From positions 1-22,768 of the forward strand of contig JAIPDA010000007.1 in assembly GCA_021737905.1 (NCBI GenBank): a DNA stretch of 22,768 nucleotides, read 5' to 3'. Under the pieces are notes generated by a model. It saw only the letters and a program-made list of their open reading frames with translations. It ran no database searches and was not told the origin of the DNA. Shown in pieces: positions 1 to 7,944 of this stretch. Each line of letters starts with the position of its first letter. Position 1 is the stretch's first letter. The DNA comes from Rhodoferax sp. (GTDB lineage: Bacteria; Pseudomonadota; Gammaproteobacteria; Burkholderiales; Burkholderiaceae_C). A program made the position numbers and the translations under genes.

Positions 1-1148
1 ACGCGCTGATCAAAGTGGGCGAGCCTGAACGCATACAGCAGTCCACGCTGGAGATTGCCGCCACCTGGCTGGCCGCCGGTCTGGACCCGGAGCGCGTGAC
101 CTTTTACCGCCAGTCTGACATTCCAGAAATCCCCGAGCTGACCTGGCTGCTGACTTGCGTGACCGGCAAAGGCGTGCTCAACCGCGCCCACGCCTACAAG
201 GCCTCGGTCGACAAAAACACGGCTGCTGCCCATGACCCGGACGCCGACGTCACGGCCGGCCTCTTCATGTACCCGGTGCTGATGGCGGCAGATATTTTGA
301 TGTTCAAGGCGCACCAGGTGCCTGTCGGGCGCGACCAGATTCAGCACATTGAAATGGCGCGCGACATGGCCCAGAGCTTCAACCACCTGTATGGCGAGCA
401 ACTGGTCTTGCCCGAAGCGCTGATCGAGGCCTCGGTGGCCACGCTTCCCGGGTTGGACGGCCGCAAGATGAGCAAGAGCTACGACAACACGATTGCGCTG
501 TTTGCGCCGCGTGAGCATTTGCGCAAGCAGATCGCCGGCATCGTCACCGACTCGCGCGCCCCGGGTGAAGCCAAAAGCTGCGAAGGCTCAGCACTGTTTG
601 AGATTTACCAGGCCTTTGCCAGCGACGCAGAAACCGCCGCCTTGCGCCAGGCCTTTGCCGACGGTATTGCCTGGGGTGACGCCAAGCAAATGCTCTTTGA
701 GCGCATTGACCGCGAAGTCGCGCCCATGCGCGAAAGCTACCTGGCTTTCATGAGCAACCCCGGCCAGCTCGAAGACATTTTGCAGGCCGGCGCGGCCAAG
801 GCGCGTCGTTTGGCCACACCCTTCATGGCCAGCCTGCGCCAGAGCGTGGGCCTGCGCAAGCTCGGCAGCCAGAGCGCTGCCCGCAGCGCCAAACCGGCCA
901 AGGCGTCTGTGGCCAGCCTCAAGCAATACCGTGAAAAAGATGGCCTCTTTTATTTCAAGCTGGTCGATGCGCGCGGGCGCCTGCTGCTGCAAAGCCTGAG
1001 CTTTGAGTCACCACGTCAGGCTGCCGAGTCCATTGCGCTGCTGCAAACCCAGGGCGTGGCCGCTTTGGGCATCATGGCGGCCCAATTACAACAAATCGAG
1101 GGCGTCAGCCCCGAGGAAGTGGCCCAGGCATTGGCGCAACTGGCGTAG
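1..1148 (+). CDS. trpS: Tryptophan--tRNA ligase, 5'-truncated by window edge
   Basis: Class I aminoacyl-tRNA synthetase that charges tRNA-Trp in the cytoplasm. The reading frame is already open at base 3 and the N-terminal HIGH region lies outside the window, so the GTG at 15 is not the start. The visible part carries the TrpRS core: a DQIQHIEMARD segment, PGLDGRKMSKSYDNT with the KMSKS loop at about 465-479, and the anticodon-binding helical region. After the core (around visible residue 280) there is a ~97-residue extension: a basic/Ala-rich linker followed by a segment (YFKLVDARGRLLLQS, then FESPRQA) resembling YegP/DUF1508-type beta repeats. E. coli TrpRS (about 334 residues) lacks such an extension. 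Assignment as TrpRS is secure; the nature of the extension is inferred from pattern only. Confidence 0.96.
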   Translation, partial: ALIKVGEPERIQQSTLEIAATWLAAGLDPERVTFYRQSDIPEIPELTWLLTCVTGKGVLNRAHAYKASVDKNTAAAHDPDADVTAGLFMYPVLMAADILMFKAHQVPVGRDQIQHIEMARDMAQSFNHLYGEQLVLPEALIEASVATLPGLDGRKMSKSYDNTIALFAPREHLRKQIAGIVTDSRAPGEAKSCEGSALFEIYQAFASDAETAALRQAFADGIAWGDAKQMLFERIDREVAPMRESYLAFMSNPGQLEDILQAGAAKARRLATPFMASLRQSVGLRKLGSQSAARSAKPAKASVASLKQYREKDGLFYFKLVDARGRLLLQSLSFESPRQAAESIALLQTQGVAALGIMAAQLQQIEGVSPEEVAQALAQLA

Positions 1149-1230
1149 GCAAATCTCCAAATTCACCACAATTTCGCTGCGCCGCGGACGGATTCCGAAC
1201 TCATAGAAAAGTTTCTAATTTTTAAAGGCA

Positions 1231-1261
1231 TTAATCCAAACGGGGCTGTTTCGTGTATGCT
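1231..1261 (+). promoter_or_regulatory. Candidate extended -10 promoter of the response regulator
   Basis: TGTATGCT at 1254-1261 gives an extended -10 (TG-n-TATGCT without an exact consensus spacer), with only a weak -35-like TTAATC at 1231-1236. It lies about 30 bases upstream of the start at 1293, inside an AT-richer 144-base gap after trpS. This is a weak pattern call. Confidence 0.3.
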
Positions 1262-1292
1262 TTCGACATTAGAACTAAATTTCGAGACTTTT

Positions 1293-1877
1293 ATGAGCAT
1301 TTTTGTTATTGATGACCACCCCTTGATGCGCGAAGCGGTTGTGATGTTGATACGCAGAATCAACAGTAACGCCAAAATCGTTGAGCTCGACAGGGTCGCA
1401 GCCATTGCCCCCGCCGTTGAGACCCATGGCGTTCCTGAGCTCATCTGCCTGGACCTGAAGCTGCCAGACACCCACGGCGTGTCTGGTGTGCGCGAAATCA
1501 AGCAAAGCTACCCCACCGTTCCACTCTTGGTGCTTTCTGCCTCTCCGTCGGGTGACTTTGAAGACCTGTCGATTGAAGCCGGCGCAGACGCTTACGTGCC
1601 CAAGTCGGCAGGCGCCGGAGAAATCGCCAACGCCTTGAAGGTTTTCCTGCTCGACGACCCCGACGCCGAACCCGGCACAGCACCCGAAAAACTGTCTAAG
1701 CGCCAAAAACAGCTGCTCATCATGCTCGACAAGGGCCTGAGCAACCGCGACATTGCAGAAGAACTCAAGATCAGCGAGCACACCGTCAAGGTTCACCTGT
1801 GGCGCCTGTTCCGCCGCCTGAATGTGAAAAGCCGTTCGCAAGCCAGTCACCTGGCGCGCACGCAAGGGCTGCTTTAA
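1293..1877 (+). CDS. NarL/FixJ-family response regulator (REC + LuxR-type HTH)
   Basis: A 194-residue two-domain transcription factor. The receiver domain (about 1-120) shows the acidic pair D7-D8 in VIDDHP, the phospho-acceptor D54 in CLDLKLPD, S82 in the Thr/Ser position and K104 in VPKS. The C-terminal LuxR-type HTH (about 132-190) has LSKRQKQLL, NRDIAEELKISEHTVKVHL and LNVKSRSQA. ATG 1293 is preferred because the receiver domain begins immediately there; the upstream in-frame ATG at 1257 would add 12 residues with no domain content and would overlap the candidate promoter. No histidine kinase is adjacent, so the cognate sensor and target genes are unknown. It is followed by a strong terminator and is probably a single-gene unit, functionally unrelated to the sugar cluster downstream. 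Confidence 0.93.
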   Translation: MSIFVIDDHPLMREAVVMLIRRINSNAKIVELDRVAAIAPAVETHGVPELICLDLKLPDTHGVSGVREIKQSYPTVPLLVLSASPSGDFEDLSIEAGADAYVPKSAGAGEIANALKVFLLDDPDAEPGTAPEKLSKRQKQLLIMLDKGLSNRDIAEELKISEHTVKVHLWRLFRRLNVKSRSQASHLARTQGLL

Positions 1878-1914
1878 ACATAAGTTGCCGGGCTGTCTTG
1901 TCGCTCTGAAAAAA

Positions 1915-1946
1915 CCCGCCGCTGTCTCGACAGCGGCGGGTTTTTT
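1915..1946. terminator. Strong bidirectional intrinsic terminator
   Basis: Perfect 12-base arms (CCCGCCGCTGTC at 1915-1926 and its complement at 1929-1940) form a GC-rich hairpin, flanked by five A on the left and six T on the right. It sits between the converging response regulator (ends 1877) and the leftward IclR/SMP-30 gene (ends 1964), and can stop both transcripts. Confidence 0.93.
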
Positions 1947-1963
1947 GTTGGGGGATACGAAAC

Positions 1964-3682
1964 TCAACCCGCAAAAATAGTTTCCGGCAAACCGCGTATG
2001 CCAGGCGTTCGGATGGCAAAGAGCGAGCCCGATTGCGGTGCTGCAGCCAGTGCCTCTACATTCAAACGCACGGATGCGCTGGTGACGTAAAGAGTGTCCA
2101 GGTTCTCACCGCCAAAGCAGCAACTGGTGGGGCGTGGCACCGGCATCTTGATGCGCAGCATTTCCTCCCCGTCCGCAGAAAAACGTGAAACTCGCCAGGC
2201 GTCCCAGATGGCCACCCACAAACAACCGTCCTGATCGACCGTCAATCCGTCCGGCGTGCCGTCGCTGGCATCCAGCGTGATCAAAGCGCGGCGGTTGGAG
2301 ATTTCGCCGGCATGAAGATCAAAGTCATAGACATAAATGGTGCGGCGCATCGAGTCGGTGAAATACATCAACTTGTTGTCCGGACTCCAACCCAAACCGT
2401 TGGCCACAGTGAAGCCGGTGTCCATTTTTTTCCAGGAGCCGTCGGCATCGACCCTGAACAAGTTGCCCCGGTTGGCGGCAGTCGCCATGTCCAGACTGCC
2501 GATCCAGAGCCGGCCCATGCGGTCACACTTGCCGTCGTTGTAGCGATTGCCCGGCCGGGTGGATTCCGGGTGGCAGATGGGCGTCAACAGTTTAGTATCT
2601 GGGTCAAAGGTCACTATGCCGCCCGGGGTGGCCAGCAACAAACCGCCGGTTGCCTTGGGTATAGCGACGCTGACCATCGAGCCCAGCTTGACTTCTGTGT
2701 CCAGCTGCTTGACGGTGTCAAAGCGGTGCACGGCCGGCGTGAGTATGTCGACCCAGTACAGCGCGCCATCGCGCGGCGACCACATCGGCCCCTCACCCAG
2801 CAGCGAGCGTGTTTCGCTGACGCACTGAACTTCAAAATCGACGCCTTCCAAGGGCACGTCTCTCGGCTGAATGGACATGAACTGGCCACCGGCGTTGTGC
2901 GAAATGCTGCGCGCCGATCCGATCAGGGTGGCCGACAGGCTGTGCGCCTGGCTCAGGCTGACACGCTGCGGGTTGGCGCTGATGCAGACAGCGCCCACCG
3001 GCCGGCCTTCAATGTCAAAAATAGGCGCACCAACGGAAATCATGGAGAGCGCGCACTCTTGGCTTTCGAGCGCGTAGCCGCGCGCGCGCGTGAGGTCAAA
3101 CTCACTGCGCAATTTCGCGATGTCGGTCAGCGTGTGCGGCGTCAATGCCGCCAGCGGCTGCTCTCCGAGCAAAGCCAATTGCCGCACCGGGTCCAGATAA
3201 GCCAGGATGACTTTGCCGGCCGCGCTGGCATGCAAAGGCAGGCGCAAACCGACTTTGGAGGCTGGCAGGGTGTCACGCCCTCCTTCTTCAGATGCAATGA
3301 GCACAACGCTGTCGCCATCGAGTACAGCCAGGTGTACGGTTTCACCGACGGCGTTACGCAGTTTGACCATTTCGTCCTGGGCCGCCAGGCGCAGATCAAA
3401 ATCACTCCAGACTTCATGGGCCAACTCCAGCAGCCGAAAACCCAGCCGGTAGGTCTTGGTGTAGGGGTCGTGTCGCAGCAAGCCCTCGCGCATCAGCGTT
3501 GAAAGAATGCGGTGCAAGGTCGCTTTGGGCAGGCCGCTGTGGCGCAACAGCTCAGTGAAAGTCATGGGGGCTTTGGCCACAGAGACGATGTTCAGCAAAG
3601 ACATCGCCTTTTCCAGAACCCCGGCACCGGGCTGGGCTTCACTGCCCGCTGCAGGGCTCACTGACTTGCTTATGAGTTCCAC
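1964..3682 (-). CDS. Fusion protein: IclR-type transcriptional regulator + SMP-30/gluconolactonase-type lactonase
   Basis: One open frame of 572 residues. Residues about 20-266 form a complete IclR regulator: winged HTH (MTFTELLRHSGLPKATLHRI, 40-59) and effector domain with LPLHASAAGKVILAYL (148-163) and GYALESQE (202-209). Residues 269-572 form a complete six-bladed SMP-30/gluconolactonase propeller with its metal ligands visible: E297 in LLGEGPMW, N382 in RYNDGKCD, N428 in VANGLGWSPD and D478 in DGTPDGLTVD. IclR proteins of this family usually end near the ISxxxGG segment (260-266), so the lactonase is joined almost without linker. GTG 3682 is the start, with AAAGG about 9 bases upstream. 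A Met at residue 269 (codon 2876-2878) could be a relict or internal start. It is divergent from the ABC/catabolic operon, with palindromes between. Likely job: repress the operon and, if the propeller is active, open a sugar lactone of the same pathway. The fusion is seen directly; both functions are family inference. Confidence 0.9.
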   Translation of the reverse strand: MELISKSVSPAAGSEAQPGAGVLEKAMSLLNIVSVAKAPMTFTELLRHSGLPKATLHRILSTLMREGLLRHDPYTKTYRLGFRLLELAHEVWSDFDLRLAAQDEMVKLRNAVGETVHLAVLDGDSVVLIASEEGGRDTLPASKVGLRLPLHASAAGKVILAYLDPVRQLALLGEQPLAALTPHTLTDIAKLRSEFDLTRARGYALESQECALSMISVGAPIFDIEGRPVGAVCISANPQRVSLSQAHSLSATLIGSARSISHNAGGQFMSIQPRDVPLEGVDFEVQCVSETRSLLGEGPMWSPRDGALYWVDILTPAVHRFDTVKQLDTEVKLGSMVSVAIPKATGGLLLATPGGIVTFDPDTKLLTPICHPESTRPGNRYNDGKCDRMGRLWIGSLDMATAANRGNLFRVDADGSWKKMDTGFTVANGLGWSPDNKLMYFTDSMRRTIYVYDFDLHAGEISNRRALITLDASDGTPDGLTVDQDGCLWVAIWDAWRVSRFSADGEEMLRIKMPVPRPTSCCFGGENLDTLYVTSASVRLNVEALAAAPQSGSLFAIRTPGIRGLPETIFAG

Positions 3683-3692
3683 TGAAAGAAAC
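3676..3692. promoter_or_regulatory. Degenerate copy of the IclR-like palindrome over the regulator start
   Basis: GTTCCA-CTGAA-AGAAAC: the left arm is identical to the perfect site at 3842-3858, the right arm matches 4 of 6. It covers the GTG start codon of the IclR fusion, which would suit autorepression. Confidence 0.4.
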
Positions 3693-3745
3693 CTTTTTTT
3701 GATTTTCTTGGGTTTGGTCGCGTAAAAGCTGATTTTGCATCCAAA

Positions 3746-3773
3746 AATCTATCCGTTCTATTTTTAAAGGCAA
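3746..3773 (-). promoter_or_regulatory. Candidate promoter of the IclR/SMP-30 fusion gene
   Basis: Read on the minus strand: TTGCCT (-35, 3768-3773), 16 bases, TAGATT (-10, 3746-3751); four of six matches in each box. A transcript start near 3739 would leave a leader of about 57 bases that contains the degenerate palindrome. Confidence 0.4.
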
Positions 3774-3789
3774 GCAGACTTCAGGGTAA

Positions 3790-3806
3790 GCCCCAATAGA
3801 TGGAAC
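3790..3806. promoter_or_regulatory. Degenerate IclR-like operator copy
   Basis: GCCCCA-ATAGA-TGGAAC: the right arm is identical to the perfect site, the left matches 4 of 6. Its start is 52 bases (about five helical turns) from that of the perfect site, so both would face the same side of the helix. Confidence 0.45.
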
Positions 3807-3807
3807 T

Positions 3808-3838
3808 TTGCAGAGGAATAACAATCGAGGCTGTTAAT
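3808..3838 (+). promoter_or_regulatory. Candidate promoter of the ABC/catabolic operon
   Basis: TTGCAG (3808-3813) and GTTAAT (3833-3838) with a 19-base spacer; both boxes are imperfect. A start around 3845 would put the perfect palindrome on the +1 region. Weak pattern call supported by position. Confidence 0.33.
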
Positions 3839-3841
3839 TAA

Positions 3842-3858
3842 GTTCCAATGAATGGAAC
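3842..3858. promoter_or_regulatory. Perfect palindrome GTTCCA-N5-TGGAAC, candidate operator
   Basis: GTTCCAATGAATGGAAC has perfect 6-base arms and a 5-base spacer, just upstream of the ribosome-binding site of the first ABC gene and in the gap shared with the divergent IclR fusion. IclR-family operators are typically short palindromes in such divergent gaps, so it is the best candidate for the fusion protein's binding site. It also contains the spurious in-frame ATG at 3852. Confidence 0.65.
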
Positions 3859-3875
3859 AAACAAGGAGACTTCCA

Positions 3876-5159
3876 ATGATCAATCGCAGACAATTTTCCC
3901 AATCTCTGGCCGCTGCTTCCCTCTTGGGCAGCAGCGCACTGCAAGCCCAAGCGCGCAGCCTGTCCTTTGTGGGCTGGTCGCACGACGAGGCCGCGAGCAA
4001 ACCCACGCTGACCGCTATGTTTGAGGGTTACCGCAAGTCCAATGCAGACGTCAAGCTCGACGTCATCGGCTTTCCCTGGGGCCAGATGCAGCAAAACATT
4101 CTTTTGCGCTTGCGCTCCAACCAAGCGCTGGATGTGGTGCAACTGGCTGAGCGCTGGCTGCCGCAGTTTGCATCGACAGGAAAAATGATCGACCTCAATG
4201 ATGTGTATGGCAAGGCACAACTGCAAAAGCTCATCAACCCCGGCGTGCTCAAACTGGGCGAATACCGCGGCAAGCAGTATGGCCTGCCCTGGACGGCCGG
4301 CTCCATCGGTATGGTTGCCAACGCCAAGGTACTCAAGGACGCCGGCATCGCCCGCCCGCCCCAAACAGTGGACGCCTTTATTGAAGCCCTCAAGGCCATC
4401 AAGCGCACCCAACCGCAGAGCGTGCCCTATGCCATGACCACCAAGAACAACAACTCCCTGAGCCCTGACTTTCAGGTCTGGCTCTGGACCTTCGGCGGAC
4501 AGTTGTTCGATGATAAAGGCAAGGTTCTGGTGAACAGCCCGGCAGGTGTGCGCGCACTTTCTTTCATGGCAGATCTGGTCAAAGACGGCTTGGCAGCCAA
4601 AGACATTGACCGGCCCGACGCCCGCCGCATGTACGCCCAGAACCAGACCGGTTTTTACCAGGATGCACCGCTGGCCCGCGGCTTTGCGCGTAACAACTCA
4701 GGTAAAGGTACAGAATTCGACGCCAATGTCATCGCCATGCCAACCCCCGTGCTCAAAGCAGGCAATGACCCCCAGTCCTTTGCGTGGGGGCACTTGCTGA
4801 GCATGTTTGGCGACCCGAAATCAGCACCCAACCCGCAGTCTGCACAAGCGCGTCTGACCAGCCATCTGGCACTCAACGATGCGAATCAATTGCAGTACTT
4901 CAAGGACCAGGGCCTGTTCCCGGTGACCAACACGGCCTTGGCACAGATCAGCAGCGACCCCTATGTCACCGCTTGGACCAAGGCAGCCAACACGGCAGAT
5001 CGAGACGAAATTTCGATGTGGTCTAACTCAGCTGACCTGACCACCATCGTCGGCGAAGAAGTGCAAGCAGCGCTGCTGGGTCAAAAAGCTGCTCAAGCGG
5101 CCATCGACAGCATGGGCAAGCGCTTGGAAGCCAAGATGGCTGAACTGCCTAAATCCTGA
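3876..5159 (+). CDS. Sugar ABC transporter, extracellular substrate-binding protein
   Basis: Periplasmic binding protein (427 residues) of the UgpB/MalE-like family, delivering sugar to the two permeases and ATPase encoded downstream. The N-terminus (NRRQFSQ followed by a hydrophobic stretch, with ALQAQA around residues 21-26) looks like a short Tat-type signal peptide. The mature part has the family layout, e.g. FPWGQMQQNILLRL, an LPWTAGSIGMVAN segment and VWLWTFGGQLFDD. ATG 3876 is chosen because AAGGAG lies 7 bases upstream; the earlier in-frame ATG at 3852 is inside the palindromic operator. First gene of a tightly packed run, 21 bases before the Bug receptor. The ligand cannot be read from sequence; neighbours suggest an aldose or aldonate. 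Confidence 0.9.
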   Translation: MINRRQFSQSLAAASLLGSSALQAQARSLSFVGWSHDEAASKPTLTAMFEGYRKSNADVKLDVIGFPWGQMQQNILLRLRSNQALDVVQLAERWLPQFASTGKMIDLNDVYGKAQLQKLINPGVLKLGEYRGKQYGLPWTAGSIGMVANAKVLKDAGIARPPQTVDAFIEALKAIKRTQPQSVPYAMTTKNNNSLSPDFQVWLWTFGGQLFDDKGKVLVNSPAGVRALSFMADLVKDGLAAKDIDRPDARRMYAQNQTGFYQDAPLARGFARNNSGKGTEFDANVIAMPTPVLKAGNDPQSFAWGHLLSMFGDPKSAPNPQSAQARLTSHLALNDANQLQYFKDQGLFPVTNTALAQISSDPYVTAWTKAANTADRDEISMWSNSADLTTIVGEEVQAALLGQKAAQAAIDSMGKRLEAKMAELPKS

Positions 5160-5180
5160 AACAACCCCAAGGAATTAACC

Positions 5181-6173
5181 ATGCTGAAAGTTATCAAGCA
5201 CTTCAATACGGCTCTGCTGGCGCTGACAGCGCTGACATTGGGCGTGCCGCATGCCCTGGCGCAGGATGCCAACTACCCGAACAAGCCCATTCGCCTGATC
5301 GTGCCGGTGCCGCCCGGGGGCGCTGCGGACGGCATGGCGCGGCTGGTTGCAGAGCATCTGCAAAGCAAATGGGGACAGCCCGTTACCGTGGACAACAAGC
5401 CGGGGGCCGGCTCGGCCGTGGGGCTGGGCTTGCTGGCCAAATCACCCGCTGACGGCTACACCATCGGGCTGGGCAATATCGCCGCCAATGCCATCAACCC
5501 GGCTTTGCAACCGACTGCTTTTTCATATCACCCTGTCAATGACTTCGCGGCCATCACACTGGTTGGCGTGACGCCGCTGGTGCTGGTGGTGCATGCAGAG
5601 AAAGTACCGGCAAAAACAATTCCAGAGTTCATTGCTTACCTCAAGGCCAACCCCGGCAAATTGGCTTACGGCTCATCGGGCGTGGGATCGTCGCTGCACA
5701 TTGCGATGGAACTTTTTTTACAAAAGACAGACACCAAAATGTTGCACGTGCCGTACAAAGGCTCTGCGCCCATGATGACCGACCTGATTGGCGGCCAGGT
5801 GATTGCCTCCATGGACGCTGCAGCCACCAGCTGGCCTCAGGTGCAGGCCGGCAAGCTGCGCGCACTGGGCGTGGCCGGACCTGAAAAAGCATTTTTTGCT
5901 CCCGATCTGCCGCTGCTGCGCGACCTGGTGCCGGGCTTTGATGTGAAACCCTGGCATGGGCTGATGGCGCCTGCCGGCACACCGCCGGCGATCGTCAACA
6001 AGCTGTCGCTGGAAGTGCAGGCTTATCTGCGCACACCGGAGGCCAGAGCCAAACTGCAGGACAAGGGCATCATCCGCGTGGGAAATACTGCGGCTGAATT
6101 CCAGGCTTTCATGGCCGCTGAGTTTGACACTTACAAAAAGGTGATTCAGAGCGCTGGGATCAAAGCAGATTAA
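5181..6173 (+). CDS. Bug family (TctC-like) tripartite-tricarboxylate-type solute receptor
   Basis: 330 residues: signal peptide of about 27 residues ending HALA-QDA, then the Bug fold with NKPIRLIVPVPPGGAADG, VTVDNKPGAGSAVG and SPADGYTIGLGN, all typical of the family, and GKLAYGSSGVGSSLHIAMEL. Bug proteins bind small organic acids in the periplasm and normally serve TctAB permeases, none of which is in the window. AAGGA about 8 bases upstream supports ATG 5181. It sits between the ABC binding protein and its permeases, an unusual place; it may capture a sugar acid from the same source or act as a sensor. Function beyond family is inference. Confidence 0.9.
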   Translation: MLKVIKHFNTALLALTALTLGVPHALAQDANYPNKPIRLIVPVPPGGAADGMARLVAEHLQSKWGQPVTVDNKPGAGSAVGLGLLAKSPADGYTIGLGNIAANAINPALQPTAFSYHPVNDFAAITLVGVTPLVLVVHAEKVPAKTIPEFIAYLKANPGKLAYGSSGVGSSLHIAMELFLQKTDTKMLHVPYKGSAPMMTDLIGGQVIASMDAAATSWPQVQAGKLRALGVAGPEKAFFAPDLPLLRDLVPGFDVKPWHGLMAPAGTPPAIVNKLSLEVQAYLRTPEARAKLQDKGIIRVGNTAAEFQAFMAAEFDTYKKVIQSAGIKAD

Positions 6174-6192
6174 TGCCCTTGCTGCGCGCGTC

Positions 6193-7101
6193 ATGCCCTT
6201 AGCTCATCGTCGATCGCGCAGCCAGGGGTTAAAGGCCCACGAACGCCGGACCGGCTTTTTACTGCTGGTGCCGGCCCTGATCGCTTTTGCAGCCGTTATC
6301 TTGTGGCCTTTCCTGCAGTCGCTGCGGCTGTCACTGTACAAGTTCACCATCGAGATGGAGCAGCCGAAGTTTGTGGGGCTGCAAAACTTTTCGCGCATTC
6401 TCAATGACCCGGGAACACTGACAGTCTGGCTCAACACCCTGGTGTTTGTGGTGGTCACCACCGGGCTGACTTTTGTGATGGGTCTGGCCTGGGCGCTGAT
6501 GATGAACCAGAGCTTCAAGGGGCGCGGCTTTTTACGCGCTGCATCCTTGCTGCCCTGGGTGCTGCCCACCACAGTCACAGCCTTCCTGGCGGCCTGGATC
6601 TTCAACGGGCAGTATGGCGTGCTCAATGCCGTGCTGCTGCAAACGGGTCTGATCAGCGAACCCATCACCTGGCTGGCTGAACAAAAAGGGGCCATGGCTG
6701 CAGTCATCATCACCAAGGCCTGGTTGTCGGTTCCACTGTTCATGGCGTTTTTTCTGGCGGGCCTTCAAGGCGTATCGAGCGACCAAGTGGATGCAGCCCG
6801 GGTCGATGGCTGCGAAAACGCCGGCGTGCTGCTCTACGTGATCCTGCCGCACCTGGCGCCCACCATGATCATCGTCACCATTCTGGGTGCCATGGGAAAC
6901 CTGCAAGCCTTTGACGTGATCTACGCCATGACCCAGGGCGGCCCGATCAAGGCCACCACCATGCTGTCGGTTGAAGTCTATAAACAAGCATTTCAAAACT
7001 GGGATATGGGCACAGCCTGCGCTGTGGGTGTTCTGTGGTTTGTCACTATCGCTATTCCCACGGTGTTTTACCTGCGCATTCTTTTCAAGCGCGAGGGCTG
7101 A
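6193..7101 (+). CDS. Sugar ABC transporter permease (MalF/UgpA type)
   Basis: 302-residue inner-membrane protein with about six hydrophobic segments; the first spans roughly residues 21-43 (FLLLVPALIAFAAVILWPF). The cytoplasmic EAA loop that docks on the ATPase is at about 198-220 (VDAARVDGCENAGVLLYVIL then PHL). A region near residues 60-70 (KFVGLQNFSRIL) matches the usual MalF-type 'GLxNF' segment. The ribosome-binding site before ATG 6193 is poor. Three bases separate it from the second permease, with which it should form the translocation pore. Confidence 0.93.
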   Translation: MPLAHRRSRSQGLKAHERRTGFLLLVPALIAFAAVILWPFLQSLRLSLYKFTIEMEQPKFVGLQNFSRILNDPGTLTVWLNTLVFVVVTTGLTFVMGLAWALMMNQSFKGRGFLRAASLLPWVLPTTVTAFLAAWIFNGQYGVLNAVLLQTGLISEPITWLAEQKGAMAAVIITKAWLSVPLFMAFFLAGLQGVSSDQVDAARVDGCENAGVLLYVILPHLAPTMIIVTILGAMGNLQAFDVIYAMTQGGPIKATTMLSVEVYKQAFQNWDMGTACAVGVLWFVTIAIPTVFYLRILFKREG

Positions 7102-7104
7102 TCC

Positions 7105-7944
7105 ATGCTGAAAATTCTGACATGGCAGTCGCGCTTGGTTTTTGCTGCCGTCTTCATACCGATGGCCGGCTTCTTGTTTCTGCCGCTGATATGGATGGCA
7201 CTCACCTCCATCAAACCGGAGGCAGAAATTTTTGTCCGCATACCCACGCTGTGGCCCGACGCTGCCACCTTGCAGAACTACGCCAATCTGTTCAGCCGGG
7301 GCGACATGGTGGTGCAACTCAAAAACAGCCTGATCACCGCCGGCGGGGGCGCCATTTTGACGGTGATATTGGCCACCTATGCGGCCTACAGCTTTGCCAA
7401 ATTTCGCTTTCGTGGTCGCAAGCCCCTGATGTTTTTGATGCTGTCGGCGCAGATGTTTCCATTTGCCATGATGCTGATCAGCCTGTACCCGATGCTGCAA
7501 TGGGCCGGTCTGCTCAACACCCACTTGGGACTGATTCTGGCCTACATCATTTTGGCTTTGCCCAGCGGCACCTACATGCTTTACAGCTATTTTGTGAACA
7601 TACCGACTGAAATCATTGAGGCCGCACGTGCCGACGGCGCGGGGGAGCTCTACATCTTGCACCGCATCGTGCTGCCACTGGCCATGCCGGCGCTGGTGAC
7701 GGTGGGGCTTTATTCCTTCATGTGGGCCTGGAACGATTTACTTTTTTCGCTGACCCTGATCACCCAGCCCGATCTGCGCACCGTGGGGCCCGGCCTGTTG
7801 CTGAACTACATTGGCGAGAGCCGCAGCGACTGGGGCGGCGCCATGGCGGCGTCCATCGTCAGCTCACTGCCGGTGGTGATCGGCTTTGCATTTTTGCAGC
7901 GTTTCTTCATTCAGGGCCTGACTGCCGGTGCCGTTAAATCATGA
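7105..7944 (+). CDS. Sugar ABC transporter permease (MalG/UgpE type)
   Basis: 279 residues with six predicted membrane segments and a typical MalG-type start: hydrophobic helix about 11-32, then LTSIKPEAEIF and PDAATLQNYANLF. The EAA loop at about 170-192 reads IEAARADGAGELYILHRIVL. AGGG lies about 8 bases upstream of ATG 7105. The stop overlaps the SDR start by four bases (ATGA), so transport and catabolic genes are translationally linked. Confidence 0.93.
   Translation: MLKILTWQSRLVFAAVFIPMAGFLFLPLIWMALTSIKPEAEIFVRIPTLWPDAATLQNYANLFSRGDMVVQLKNSLITAGGGAILTVILATYAAYSFAKFRFRGRKPLMFLMLSAQMFPFAMMLISLYPMLQWAGLLNTHLGLILAYIILALPSGTYMLYSYFVNIPTEIIEAARADGAGELYILHRIVLPLAMPALVTVGLYSFMWAWNDLLFSLTLITQPDLRTVGPGLLLNYIGESRSDWGGAMAASIVSSLPVVIGFAFLQRFFIQGLTAGAVKS

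Noticed and set aside
2312..3502. Long rightward open frame (396 codons) opposite the IclR/SMP-30 gene
   Set aside because: It is the antisense shadow of a well-supported gene; the translation is His/Gln/Arg-rich, without recognisable motifs or a ribosome-binding site.
6532..7662. Leftward open frame (376 codons) across the two permease genes
   Set aside because: Antisense shadow of two membrane proteins with clear EAA loops; composition is His/Gln-rich with no domain.
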